Of a stretch of 64,000 bases of DNA, positions 1 to 8,760 are shown one piece after another. Where the stretch lies: the NCBI GenBank assembly GCA_964429235.1, contig CAYSAQ010000002.1:124001-188000 (forward strand), in the 5' to 3' direction. This DNA comes from CAYSAQ01 sp964429235 (GTDB lineage Bacteria > Margulisbacteria > Riflemargulisbacteria > GWF2-35-9 > DYQY01). The notes under the pieces are model-generated. The model did no database searches and was not told where the DNA came from. It saw only the letters and a list, made by a program, of their open reading frames with translations. Each line of letters starts with the position of its first letter. The stretch's first letter is position 1. The translations under genes were made by a program, and so were the position numbers.

Positions 1-548
1 TTGGCTGGGAAACAGCTGAAGCACAAGGCAAAAGATTTCAAGCACTTACAGACAATGTCCGGCTAAACAACAAATCACTTCTTGATGTTGGGTGTGGTCT
101 TGGTGACCTGTTTGGTTTCCTAAAAGCAACAAAAGTATCCGCCAGTTATCTTGGAATAGACATATTGCCAGAAATGATTACTGGCGCAAAAGCAAAATAT
201 CCAGACGGTGTGTTTATTCATGACGACCTGTTTGAACGACAATCTTCAGACCCTATATTTCCAGAAAATTCTTTTGATGTTATTTTCTGCAGCGGTCTAT
301 TCAACCTAAACACCTCGGAAAGCACAACCCTTTTAAGGAAAGCATTATTAACATTTCAAGAACTAGCTAAAGAAAAAATTGTTTTTAACTTACTCTCCTG
401 TAGCTCTCCAAATAAAGAAGATACCTATTGTTACCACGACCCACGGCATATAGAAAAAATGCTAAGATCTCTCCGCTTTCATAAAGATAAAATTAGGTTT
501 ATTGATGGTTATTTAGAAAATGATTTCACTGTGGTGGTTAATTTATGA
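1..548 (+). CDS. Class I SAM-dependent methyltransferase, 5'-truncated by window edge
   Basis: The reading frame is open from base 3, so the true start lies before the window; the first internal ATG at 165 is not the start. The visible part (about 181 codons) contains the Rossmann motif I 'LLDVGCGLGDLFGFL' near base 80, followed by 'YLGIDILPEM' (motif post I) and 'FDVIFCSGLFNL' (motif II-like). These are the SAM-binding signatures of class I methyltransferases. The substrate cannot be told. The stop overlaps the next gene by 4 nt, so the two are probably cotranscribed. Confidence 0.85.
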   Translation, partial: GWETAEAQGKRFQALTDNVRLNNKSLLDVGCGLGDLFGFLKATKVSASYLGIDILPEMITGAKAKYPDGVFIHDDLFERQSSDPIFPENSFDVIFCSGLFNLNTSESTTLLRKALLTFQELAKEKIVFNLLSCSSPNKEDTYCYHDPRHIEKMLRSLRFHKDKIRFIDGYLENDFTVVVNL

Positions 549-1387
549 TTAGTTTAGCAGAAACTTGCATGAAGAAAATGTTCCCCCCGATGCAAACGCT
601 TATTTCCGAATATTGCTTCTCAAATGCCTTTTGCTTTCAAGATGATCATCGTTTTACAGGTAGCAAGCTAGATGGTCTTTCCTATCTCAAAGGTCAAGAC
701 GCTGATAAAAAATTTTTAATGCCCCTTTTTATTCCAAAAGAGGAGAACCTCGCTTCAATAAAAAAACAATTAGAAACACATAATATGCTATATCCCATCG
801 ATGAAAAATGGGTTTCTGTTTTTGAAAAAGACAATGGTTTTATAATAAATAGCTTTGATAAAAACTGGGACTACCTGTTTGCTACTGAAAGATTAGCGGA
901 TATGAGCGGAGGAAAACTAAGCAAAAAAAGAAACCTAATCTCTCAATTTCACAAACTACACCCAAACAATAGTGTACAAGAGCTTACGAAAGAAAACTAT
1001 AAAGACGGAATAGCCATACTTGAACAATGGGCCAAAGAAGTAGCCGCCAACAAAGAAGAAACAGATTTTCTCGCTTGTGCCTCTGGCGTTGAACATTTTG
1101 AAATCCTTGAACTTAAAGGCCTCGTTCTATATGTTGACAACAAACCAATTGGGTTTGCCCTTGGCGAAATTGCTAACGATAGCTACATTCTTCATTTTGC
1201 AAAAGCCAACATTCATTATAAAGGTGCTTATCAGTATTTATTTAAGGCAACTGCCCAAATGTTTCATGAGACAACTTGGATAAATTTTGAACAAGATTTA
1301 GGGCTTCCACAGTTGCGCCAAATGAAGAAATCTTATTATCCAGACAAAATGGTAAAAAAATATACTATTACATTGTCTTCCAGCTAA
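545..1387 (+). CDS. DUF2156 (LPG_synthase_C, GNAT-fold) protein
   Basis: The 280-aa protein resembles the stand-alone DUF2156 family, a GNAT-like fold related to the aminoacyl-transferase domain of phosphatidylglycerol lysyltransferases. Family hallmarks visible are 'YLFATERLADMSGGKL' with 'KKRN' after it (about residues 110-130), and the C-terminal 'FEQDLGLPQLRQMKKSYYP' (about 248-266). It lacks the membrane part of MprF, so it is a soluble protein. It overlaps the upstream methyltransferase by 4 nt (ATGA). The substrate is unknown; a tRNA-dependent or acyl-CoA transfer is only an inference from the family. Confidence 0.75.
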   Translation: MISLAETCMKKMFPPMQTLISEYCFSNAFCFQDDHRFTGSKLDGLSYLKGQDADKKFLMPLFIPKEENLASIKKQLETHNMLYPIDEKWVSVFEKDNGFIINSFDKNWDYLFATERLADMSGGKLSKKRNLISQFHKLHPNNSVQELTKENYKDGIAILEQWAKEVAANKEETDFLACASGVEHFEILELKGLVLYVDNKPIGFALGEIANDSYILHFAKANIHYKGAYQYLFKATAQMFHETTWINFEQDLGLPQLRQMKKSYYPDKMVKKYTITLSSS

Positions 1388-1413
1388 AGAACTTTCAAGT
1401 TATTATTAAATAG

Positions 1414-2628
1414 ATGAAAAAAACATATTGGGCGTTAATCCTGCTCTTTCTTATAGGATTCTTATTTATTGTTGTCGGATGCGTTTCTTATCTTACCGAT
1501 AAACCAAAAGACTCAAGCCGCAGCATCGGCTTCTATGAGCTTGAGGAAGATTTTTCTAAATATAGCGATAAAATATATGTGCCACCAATAAGAAAACCAA
1601 AGCCAAAACCACTTCCCGTTATTTCCTCTGTCTATATAAGTGACGCAGTTTCTGATTTCCTTGATTTCACAATACACAAGAATACTAGCTACACTGTCTT
1701 TGCTGATGCTAAACAAAACTACAAACTGTCTGCAAAAATATTTAGTAATGGAACATGGAAAGCTATTGGCAAAAGCCCTTTCACTACAGATCAAGCATAT
1801 TGGCCAAACATAAACATAGTAGATGATATGCCCATAGTTACATATATTGATAGGGCTGCTGGCTATACTGTCTCTGCTAAATATTTCGATTTATCTTGGA
1901 AAAAAATCTATATGGACGGGCTGCCAAAGACAAAAGCAGGAATACTAAAAACCCATTCTCATAAAAAAATGTTATGTGTCGCCTTTTCTGACCTTGAAAA
2001 CAACGGCGTCGTAACTTCTGTTTGGAAAGATGGATCATGGATTACCCTTGCACCTACAAGCAGAAAACCACACGAAGTAATTGATCTCGACATTATCTCT
2101 ATTCGAGATACTCTATACCTCGCAATAATAGACAAAGCTACTGCCTATAATATTTTAGTATATGCACTTGAAGGAGAAAAATGGAAAGAATTAGGCAAAT
2201 TCGCCATTATTGACTATTTCGCTGGAGACCTGTCCTTGTCTACAGATGGAGAAAACCCTTATGTGTCTTATATTACCTATAAGAACGCGGAATCTTCATG
2301 CAAAATTAATGTTAAAAAATTCGACGGTAAAAGATGGAAAGTCCTTGGCAAACCCTTCTCAACACCAGGGAAGGCCAGATTCTCTGAGCTACAAATCGCC
2401 GATAACAAAATATTTCTTGCTTATGCAGACTTAACCAACAATACGCCAACTGTTCTTCAGTTAAAAAACAATTACTGGAAAAAACTTACAACTCCTGAAG
2501 AAGCTATAGGAAAAACAAATCGAATTATACATAAACTAGCAAATGGATTTTCCTATGTTGCCTATATTGACCAGGCAAACCACTACCAACCTATCGCAAT
2601 GCCTCTTCCTTTAAGAAAACTTTTTTAA
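1414..2628 (+). CDS. Predicted lipoprotein with repeated beta-rich segments
   Basis: The 404-aa protein begins with a hydrophobic signal ending in the lipobox 'IVVGC' (Cys23), so it should be lipid-anchored. A Pro/Lys-rich linker follows (about residues 57-70). The rest shows degenerate repeats of the type 'W+xLGKPFST ... ISxADNxxFLAYxD' (for example near residues 105-135, 210-240, 300-345), suggesting a beta-propeller or related beta-sheet repeat. I do not recognise a specific family. Its 3' end overlaps the 3' end of mnmG by 18 nt (convergent). Confidence 0.6.
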   Translation: MKKTYWALILLFLIGFLFIVVGCVSYLTDKPKDSSRSIGFYELEEDFSKYSDKIYVPPIRKPKPKPLPVISSVYISDAVSDFLDFTIHKNTSYTVFADAKQNYKLSAKIFSNGTWKAIGKSPFTTDQAYWPNINIVDDMPIVTYIDRAAGYTVSAKYFDLSWKKIYMDGLPKTKAGILKTHSHKKMLCVAFSDLENNGVVTSVWKDGSWITLAPTSRKPHEVIDLDIISIRDTLYLAIIDKATAYNILVYALEGEKWKELGKFAIIDYFAGDLSLSTDGENPYVSYITYKNAESSCKINVKKFDGKRWKVLGKPFSTPGKARFSELQIADNKIFLAYADLTNNTPTVLQLKNNYWKKLTTPEEAIGKTNRIIHKLANGFSYVAYIDQANHYQPIAMPLPLRKLF

Positions 2629-4503
2629 AGCCACTACTAAAACTGCAATATCTGCGGGAGAAACGCCATCTATTCTTGATGCTTGTCCAATATTCATAGG
2701 TCTAATTTTTACTAACTTCTCCGAGCTCTCTTTCTTGAGACCTTTTACATAACTATAATCAAATTCATCAGGTATCTTCTTTTCTGCTAACTTATTCTGC
2801 TTCTGCAAAGAATCTTGCATTCTCTGTATATAGTCTGCATACTTCACTCGTATTTCTATAACTCGTTTTGCATCTTCTGATATTTCTAAATCTAACTCTG
2901 GGTAAATATCGTACAATGCGTCAAAGTTTATTTTTGGTCTCTTTAAAATAGTTAACAATGTTTCTTTCTTTGTTAGCTTTTCCTCATACCTTTGCATTGC
3001 TATTAATACTTCTTTTTTAGGTGTTATTTCTATCTCAGATAAGGCCGTTGTTCCTACTGCTATCTCCTGCTTCTTAATAATGAATTTTTGCATTCTTTCC
3101 TCACCTATAAGACCAATTGAATACCCTGTTTCTGTTAGCCTAATATCTGCATTATCTTGCCTAAGCAACAATCGATACTCTGAACGTGAAGTAAACATTC
3201 GATAAGGCTCCTGAATGTTCTTGTTTATAAGATCATCTATTAATGTTCCGATATAAGAAGACTCTCTTGTAAGAACTAGCTCTTCCTTGCCTTGTACGCT
3301 TAGCGCAGAATTTATTCCAGCTATCAGACCCTGTGACGCAGCCTCCTCATAACCAGAGGTGCCATTGATTTGACCTGCTGTATAAAGCCCTTTTAGCTTC
3401 TTTGTTTCAAGCGTGTACTTTAATTGATATGGCCTAACAACATCATATTCAATAGCATAAGCTGGTCGCATAACATTTACATGCTCCAGTGCTGGGATAC
3501 TTCTTAATAATTCTAGCTGGATGTCTTCTGGCAAACTAGTAGAAATCCCCTGTGTATAAAATTCTACTGTTTCGGCACCTTCTGGCTCAAGAAAGGACTG
3601 ATGTTTCTCTTTATCTGGAAATCTCACAACCTTGTCCTCAATACTTGGGCAATATCTAGGACCTACTCCGTCAATTTTTCCTTGATAGAGTGGTGACCTG
3701 TCCAGATTATCTTTTATTATTTTATGTGTCTTCTTGTTGGTGTGAACTAAATAGCAAGGTTCTTCCTTGTCAGAAATTTCGCTATCCGTGAAGGAAAATC
3801 TATTTTTATAATTATTGCCATTTTGGCGCTCAGCCTTAGAAAAATCTATTGTTTGGCTATCTACTCTTGCCGTTGTTCCTGTCTTCAATCTAATTATTTC
3901 AAAATACTGTTTTAAATCTTCGGCTAAAGATACTGAGGAAAACTCCCCTGCTCTACCCGCAGACATACTCTTCATTCCAATATGGATTTTCCCATTTAAA
4001 AATGTTCCATTACAAAGAATTATTTTTTTTGCCCGATACACCACATCCATCTCTGTTATCACACCACGCACAACTTCTTCTTCTATAAGTAACTCTCGAA
4101 CCATGGCTTCCTTTATTTCTAGGTTTGATTGTTGCTCTAATGTCTTCTTCATCTCTACATGATATTGATACTTATCGCTCTGTGCTCTTAGGCTCTGTAC
4201 TGCAGGCCCCTTAGACATGTTTAATGTTTTAATCTGTAGGTATGTTTTGTCTGTTGTAATCGCCATCTGCCCACCGAGAGCATCTATCTCGTGCACAAGC
4301 TGGCTCTTTGCTGGACCGCCAATTGCTGGGTTACATGGCATCCAACCTATTTTGTCTAAATTGATTGTTACAAGTAGCGTGCTTGCGCCCAATCTCGCAG
4401 ATGATAAAGCTGCCTCGCAACCAGCATGACCAGCACCGACAACTACAACATCATAGTCTTGTGGATAGGTAATGAAATCCTTTGTTAAATCTGATAATTG
4501 CAT
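2611..4503 (-). CDS. mnmG: tRNA uridine-34 5-carboxymethylaminomethyl modification enzyme MnmG (GidA)
   Basis: MnmG is the FAD-dependent partner of MnmE that installs (carboxymethyl)aminomethyl groups on wobble U34 of tRNAs. The 630-aa length is typical. The FAD-binding motif 'DVVVVGAGHAGCEAALSSA' is near residue 20, and GidA signatures 'MPCNPAIGGPAKSQLVHEI' (about 55-73) and 'AGQINGTSGYEEAASQGL' (about 376-393) are present. It is not next to rsmG/parAB, the usual neighbours in many genomes, which are about 14 kb away here. The start ATG has no Shine-Dalgarno but an extended -10 just upstream. Confidence 0.97.
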   Translation of the reverse strand: MQLSDLTKDFITYPQDYDVVVVGAGHAGCEAALSSARLGASTLLVTINLDKIGWMPCNPAIGGPAKSQLVHEIDALGGQMAITTDKTYLQIKTLNMSKGPAVQSLRAQSDKYQYHVEMKKTLEQQSNLEIKEAMVRELLIEEEVVRGVITEMDVVYRAKKIILCNGTFLNGKIHIGMKSMSAGRAGEFSSVSLAEDLKQYFEIIRLKTGTTARVDSQTIDFSKAERQNGNNYKNRFSFTDSEISDKEEPCYLVHTNKKTHKIIKDNLDRSPLYQGKIDGVGPRYCPSIEDKVVRFPDKEKHQSFLEPEGAETVEFYTQGISTSLPEDIQLELLRSIPALEHVNVMRPAYAIEYDVVRPYQLKYTLETKKLKGLYTAGQINGTSGYEEAASQGLIAGINSALSVQGKEELVLTRESSYIGTLIDDLINKNIQEPYRMFTSRSEYRLLLRQDNADIRLTETGYSIGLIGEERMQKFIIKKQEIAVGTTALSEIEITPKKEVLIAMQRYEEKLTKKETLLTILKRPKINFDALYDIYPELDLEISEDAKRVIEIRVKYADYIQRMQDSLQKQNKLAEKKIPDEFDYSYVKGLKKESSEKLVKIRPMNIGQASRIDGVSPADIAVLVVALKKFS

Positions 4504-4512
4504 AGTTTAGGT

Positions 4513-4521
4513 ATTATAGCA
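4513..4521 (-). promoter_or_regulatory. Extended -10 promoter of mnmG (near-leaderless)
   Basis: On the minus strand the sequence TGCTATAAT (extended -10, perfect TATAAT) ends 9 nt before the mnmG ATG at 4503. Transcription would start about 2 nt before the start codon, leaving no room for a ribosome binding site. Confidence 0.6.
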
Positions 4522-4587
4522 CTTTAGAATTTTTGGCCATAGGCTACCCTATGGCAGTAGAATAAATCTCACAATTTAGAGCTTGTT

Positions 4588-4722
4588 TTAGTTCATACTC
4601 ATAACAAGGTCTAAGTCGTATTCACAAAAGTCTAATGTAACAACTTTCGTGCTTATTCGAACTGCAGGATTGGCTGTAACTATTTTATGCATCATGTGTT
4701 CTAATTTTTCTTCTTCACCCAT
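4588..4722 (-). CDS. Small hypothetical protein (44 aa; longer start possible at 4812)
   Basis: The frame is open from 4812, but an internal ATG at 4722 is preceded by a strong Shine-Dalgarno (AAGGGAGG about 9 nt upstream on the minus strand), so I prefer the 44-aa form beginning MGEEEKLEHMMHK. It is acidic at the N-terminus with no recognised domain. It lies alone in the 450-bp gap between divergently transcribed mnmG and the sigma-54 activator. It could instead be a chance frame. Confidence 0.4.
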   Translation of the reverse strand: MGEEEKLEHMMHKIVTANPAVRISTKVVTLDFCEYDLDLVMSMN

Positions 4723-4941
4723 GGCAGTTTCGCCTCCCTTCCCGTCTGTATGCTTGTTTCTATATATATTATCGGTATTTTTGGCTTCGGCAATGTATTC
4801 TTTTTGGCGCATATTTTAGAAAGCTGTCTATTATTGGCCTAAAGCCGTCTATTCTTTTTTTAGAATATCTTATACTGAGTCCTATATCATTAATGCCCCC
4901 ATTTAAAAACGTACAAATTTTATACACTTTTCGGAATCTAG

Positions 4942-4950
4942 TGCTATAAT
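4942..4950 (+). promoter_or_regulatory. Extended -10 promoter for the sigma-54 activator/rpoN operon
   Basis: TGCTATAAT, an extended -10 with a perfect TATAAT hexamer, ends 6 nt before the ATG at 4957. The predicted transcription start falls on or next to the start codon, so the operon mRNA should be leaderless. No good -35 is visible. Confidence 0.6.
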
Positions 4951-4956
4951 TTATCT

Positions 4957-6303
4957 ATGCCTGGTTCATTAATAAAAAAAGAAAACGATTTTCTAAAACA
5001 CTGGCACAGTGAACTACGTGCTCGTAACCATGAAGATCTTGCAGCAAAACTATTGCCTCAGCAATCTGAGCAATTGCTGAAAAGTATTGTTGATGCCAGC
5101 AAAACATTAAACTCGGAAATTCAAGAACAAGAATTCTTATCTATTGCCAATGTTCTAAAAAGTCTTAATGACTTCCAACAACAAAACATCTCTAATGCCG
5201 ATATGGTGAACTACCTAGACTCTCTTCTTAGTACTTTAGAAAACCTCTACCCTACTGCACAGAACAAAGACCTGATTCGATTTGAAAGAACACTGCAAAA
5301 CTTAATCAGTTTCATTAGATTCCAAACCGAAAAAGAACTTCTTCTAGAGCAAAAGATATTGTGTTTGGCTGATACCTCGAATAAAAATATTTTGGATATG
5401 GCTGGAAGCTCTCAAACAATATCCAACCTTATTGCAGAACTGGACCCAGTGCTAACAAATAATGTAACCGTATTAATACAGGGTGAAACAGGAACAGGAA
5501 AAGAGCTAACAGCGAGGGCAATATATAAAAATAGCTCTTATTCTCATGGACCCTTTGTCGCGCTTAACTGTGCTGCTATTCCAGAAGATTTAATGGAAAG
5601 TGAACTCTTTGGTTATAGAAAAGGATCCTTTACTGATGCTTCTTCAGATAGACCTGGCAAGTTTGAATTAGCAGACAACGGTATTTTGTTTTTAGACGAA
5701 GTAAATGAACTAAGCCCAAAACTTCAGGCAAAACTTCTACGTGTTTTACAAGAAAAAATCGTAGTCCGTATAGGTGAACACAAAGAAAGAAAAATAGATT
5801 TCAAACTAATTTGTAGCACCAACCAAAAACTAAAACTACTTGTAGAACAAAAGAAGTTTAGAGAAGATCTTTTTTACAGAATAAATGTTTATACGGTAAC
5901 GCTTCCACCTCTTAGGGAAAGACGCGAAGATATACGCCCAATTGCCCAACATTTTCTAAACTTGCGTTCGTCTGAATTTAATAAACCAATCAAAGGCTTT
6001 AAAGAAAATGCCTATAAATTGATGTTGGCATATTCTTGGCCTGGCAATATAAGGGAAGTAGACAATGTTATTACTCGTGCTATACTCAAATGTAAAAACA
6101 ATGTTATCTCTATTGAGGATTTAGATATCTACTTAACGCTAGACTCTCAGTCTGCATCTATGGAGCTAAAGGATATAGAAAAACAACACATTTTCTTTGT
6201 ATTACAAAAAAACAAAAACAACATGACAAAAACAGCTAAAGAACTAGGCATTACTAGGGCAACGCTGTATAACAAAGTTAAAGATTACGAGATCGATGCC
6301 TAA
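4957..6303 (+). CDS. Sigma-54 enhancer-binding activator (AAA+ and Fis HTH) with altered GAFTGA loop
   Basis: The 448-aa protein is a bacterial enhancer-binding ATPase that remodels sigma-54 holoenzyme. The N-terminal about 150 residues are helical and are not a phosphoacceptor receiver domain. The AAA+ domain shows Walker A 'GETGTGKE' (176-183), Walker B 'FLDEVNEL' (245-252), sensor I 'STN' and the arginine-finger segment 'FREDLFYRINV' (301-311). The sigma-54-contacting L1 loop reads GSFTDA (223-228) instead of the usual GAFTGA. A Fis-type HTH ends the protein ('MTKTAKELGITRATLYNKV'). It overlaps rpoN by 8 nt, so the activator and its sigma factor are made together. Confidence 0.92.
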   Translation: MPGSLIKKENDFLKHWHSELRARNHEDLAAKLLPQQSEQLLKSIVDASKTLNSEIQEQEFLSIANVLKSLNDFQQQNISNADMVNYLDSLLSTLENLYPTAQNKDLIRFERTLQNLISFIRFQTEKELLLEQKILCLADTSNKNILDMAGSSQTISNLIAELDPVLTNNVTVLIQGETGTGKELTARAIYKNSSYSHGPFVALNCAAIPEDLMESELFGYRKGSFTDASSDRPGKFELADNGILFLDEVNELSPKLQAKLLRVLQEKIVVRIGEHKERKIDFKLICSTNQKLKLLVEQKKFREDLFYRINVYTVTLPPLRERREDIRPIAQHFLNLRSSEFNKPIKGFKENAYKLMLAYSWPGNIREVDNVITRAILKCKNNVISIEDLDIYLTLDSQSASMELKDIEKQHIFFVLQKNKNNMTKTAKELGITRATLYNKVKDYEIDA

Positions 6304-7399
6304 ACAATCAAGGTCGCTACAAACTAAAAACAAGCTAGCAACCAAAATTTCTCCTCGCATGATAAAAAGAATGGAAGTTTTCTCTACTCCTTACAGAAGT
6401 TTACACAAAAACTTTGGCTCAAACGAATTGCCAACTAATATTGCAGACCAATCTAGCCCCTCTCTTGATAGCTATTTGCTAGACCAAGTTGAACAAAACA
6501 CTTTCTCTAAAAAAGACTCTGCTATTCTTAATCGAATGGTGTCTCTTTTAGACGAAAAAGGATTATTTACAAACTGGAGCATAGCAAGAAATACCATTAT
6601 GGAAGAGTTCCAAATATCTAGAAGAAAGTCTTATGACTTATTATCTATATTTCAAGACTTAGAGCCAGAAGGTGTTGGAGCTACCTCTATAAAAAACTTC
6701 CTAGTGTTACAAGTCCTAAGGCATGGGTTAACTGATGAAGAATTCAAACAAAACACATTAGCTATTCTTTCCTACGAAAAAGAACTTATTAACGGCCAAC
6801 TGTCAGTTATAGAAAATAAAACGAAACTATCCAAAGAGGAGGTTGCTCTCTGCCTTAGTTTTATTAGAAATAATCTTACACATACTTTCCCAAGACAACA
6901 ATTCTCTCAAAACCTTCCTATGATTATTGCTCCAAGCGCAGAGGTATCTCTTATACAAAACGAATTCAAAATTCAAATATTAGAAAACTATAACAATATC
7001 GAATCGACAGAAATACTTGAGTTTTTAAAAGAAAGAGCTGAAACAATTCGATCTATCCTCACCATTTTCTTTAAGAAACAACAACCTGTCGCATACAAAA
7101 AAACTGGGCTACTAAAGCCCGTTGCACAAAAAGAAATCTCTGACATTTCAGGTCTTCATGCCTCTACAATTAGCAGGATTGTTAATGGTAAATACCTTCT
7201 CTTTAACGGTAAGCTAATTTTATTAAAAAATCTTTTTCAAAGAAAAGTGAACAACTCGATTTTTTCCGCCCTGTTCGTTAAAAAATATATTGAAAATAAC
7301 TATCAAAAACCAGATCAACAAATAGCAAAAGAACTCGCGAGCATCAACCTAAATATTGCCAGAAGAACTGTTAACTATTACAGAAATAAACTTTTGTAA
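6296..7399 (+). CDS. rpoN: RNA polymerase sigma-54 factor, short divergent form
   Basis: Sigma-54 directs RNA polymerase to -24/-12 promoters and needs an AAA+ activator. The protein has 367 aa against about 430-500 usually. Recognisable parts are a region I-like N-terminus with few glutamines ('KISPRMIKRMEVFSTPYRSL'), the core-binding signature 'LEPEGVGATSIKNFLVLQ' (122-139), the -12 HTH 'ISGLHASTISRIVNGKYL' (284-301) and the RpoN box 'ARRTVNYYR' (355-363; consensus ARRTVAKYR). The acidic spacer region II is reduced. It overlaps the activator gene upstream, and its 3' end overlaps that of maf by 51 nt (convergent). The shortening is the oddity. Confidence 0.9.
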   Translation: MPKQSRSLQTKNKLATKISPRMIKRMEVFSTPYRSLHKNFGSNELPTNIADQSSPSLDSYLLDQVEQNTFSKKDSAILNRMVSLLDEKGLFTNWSIARNTIMEEFQISRRKSYDLLSIFQDLEPEGVGATSIKNFLVLQVLRHGLTDEEFKQNTLAILSYEKELINGQLSVIENKTKLSKEEVALCLSFIRNNLTHTFPRQQFSQNLPMIIAPSAEVSLIQNEFKIQILENYNNIESTEILEFLKERAETIRSILTIFFKKQQPVAYKKTGLLKPVAQKEISDISGLHASTISRIVNGKYLLFNGKLILLKNLFQRKVNNSIFSALFVKKYIENNYQKPDQQIAKELASINLNIARRTVNYYRNKLL

Positions 7400-7984
7400 G
7401 GGAAACCCTACAACCGTGTTTTTATCTCCAATAAAACTCTCAATCATATAGTCTGTAACTAGTTGCTCTTGAATCCCATATGCTCCTGCCTTATCCATTG
7501 GCCCAAATGGTGGGACTAGGTCTATATATTTAGTAATAGCTTCTTCAGGCACCAGCTCTTTTGCTTTAAAAGTCACTTTCGCTTCATCTACAACAACTTC
7601 TCTTTTGTTTTGTTTAAGGTCAAAATAACAAACAGCGGTTATAACGCTATGCTCTCTTCCAAAATGCTTCTCTAACATCTCCCGTGCCTCTTGCTTACTA
7701 CTTGGCTTTCCTAAAAGGACATTATCTTCTGGGTAACAAACAATGGTATCTGCCGTAATCACTATTTCCTTCTTGGTTATCTCGCTTTTTAAAAAACTGT
7801 CCATTTTTAACTCAGCTAAAAATGCTGCAACTTTTGCCACAGGCATTCCGGCTGGAACAAACTCTTTAACACTAAAGTTCACTGCTTCTATGTTTTCATA
7901 TAGCTCTGACAATATTTCTCTTCTTCTTGGAGATTTAGATACCAACTGCATTTTTTCTGATAATTTATTCTTTGCTTTTTTCAA
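7349..7984 (-). CDS. maf: Maf-family nucleoside triphosphate pyrophosphatase
   Basis: Maf proteins hydrolyse non-canonical or modified NTPs (house-cleaning) and affect septum formation. Family motifs visible are 'LVSKSPRRREILSEL' (14-28), 'ADTIV' (78-82), 'GKPSS' (91-95) and 'DKAGAYGIQE' (about 164-173). The 211-aa form begins at a TTG at 7984 with AGGAG 9 nt upstream; an ATG 11 codons later, the usual Maf start, lacks a ribosome site. Its 3' 51 nt overlap rpoN on the other strand, an unusually long convergent overlap. Confidence 0.9.
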   Translation of the reverse strand: MKKAKNKLSEKMQLVSKSPRRREILSELYENIEAVNFSVKEFVPAGMPVAKVAAFLAELKMDSFLKSEITKKEIVITADTIVCYPEDNVLLGKPSSKQEAREMLEKHFGREHSVITAVCYFDLKQNKREVVVDEAKVTFKAKELVPEEAITKYIDLVPPFGPMDKAGAYGIQEQLVTDYMIESFIGDKNTVVGFPLQKFISVIVNSSSGNI

Positions 7985-8076
7985 CTCTCAAAACTCCTAT
8001 GCCTTTATATTTAAATAAGTTAAGGCTACTATTTATATTGTATCATTGAAAATCCACATTTTTTGAGGAGTGCCAG

Positions 8077-8760
8077 TTGGAAAAAGAAAATAATTTTTTA
8101 TATGAAGTTATCCATGACATAAAAAGCCCTTTGGGCGCAATAATGGGTTTGTCTGAGATTTTTATCAAAGTGCTCTCTGAAGACCTAAAGCCAAAACAAA
8201 CAAATGTAATTGAAAAAATACATGGACATGCTAAGTTTACGCTTCAACTTATTGAAGACTTATTAGATTTAGAAAAAATGAAAAGAGGCGAGTTTTCTAT
8301 AAACAAAACTCCTATTCAAATACGACCATTTATTGAAAGCGTTGTTCTTTGCAATCAAGTGCATGCTGGGAATAAAAATATGCTAGTTTTTCATAATATA
8401 CATTTAAATGCTCGCCTTAATGTGGATGAGCTTCGTCTACAACAAATAATGAACAACTTAATAAGCAACGCTATAAAGTTCTCTCATAAAGGCTCTATAA
8501 TAAACATTGAAACAGATGATAACAACGGATATTTTTATATAAAAGTTATTGATCAGGGCGTAGAAATTAATCCTGAAAAATTAAAAGACATATTTGCGCC
8601 ATTTGCTAACATAGGAAGCATCCCAACCGATCATGAAAAAGGAAGTGGCTTAGGGTTAAGCATAGTAAAAAAACTTCTTGAGCTACATGGCGGAGATATT
8701 TTTGTAGAAAGCGTAAAGGACAAAGGAAGCTCTTTCGTAGTACAATTGCCTCTATTATGA
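8077..8760 (+). CDS. Soluble histidine kinase without a sensor domain
   Basis: The 227-aa protein is only a kinase core: a HisKA dimerisation helix with H-box 'EVIHDIKSPLGAIMGL' at residue 8 onward, and an HATPase_c domain with N-box 'NNLISNAIKFSH' (126-137), G1 'VIDQGVEI' and G2 'GSGLGLSIVKKLLELHGG' (about 190-207). There is no transmembrane segment, PAS or HAMP domain, so the input must come from a partner. The start is TTG with GAGGAG 6 nt upstream. No response regulator is adjacent. It overlaps the PfkB-family gene by 4 nt. Confidence 0.9.
   Translation: MEKENNFLYEVIHDIKSPLGAIMGLSEIFIKVLSEDLKPKQTNVIEKIHGHAKFTLQLIEDLLDLEKMKRGEFSINKTPIQIRPFIESVVLCNQVHAGNKNMLVFHNIHLNARLNVDELRLQQIMNNLISNAIKFSHKGSIINIETDDNNGYFYIKVIDQGVEINPEKLKDIFAPFANIGSIPTDHEKGSGLGLSIVKKLLELHGGDIFVESVKDKGSSFVVQLPLL

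Noticed and set aside
4957..7399. Sigma-54 -24/-12 promoters in the window
   Set aside because: I looked for TGGCAC-N5-TTGC patterns by eye and found no convincing site, so no sigma-54 target is proposed.
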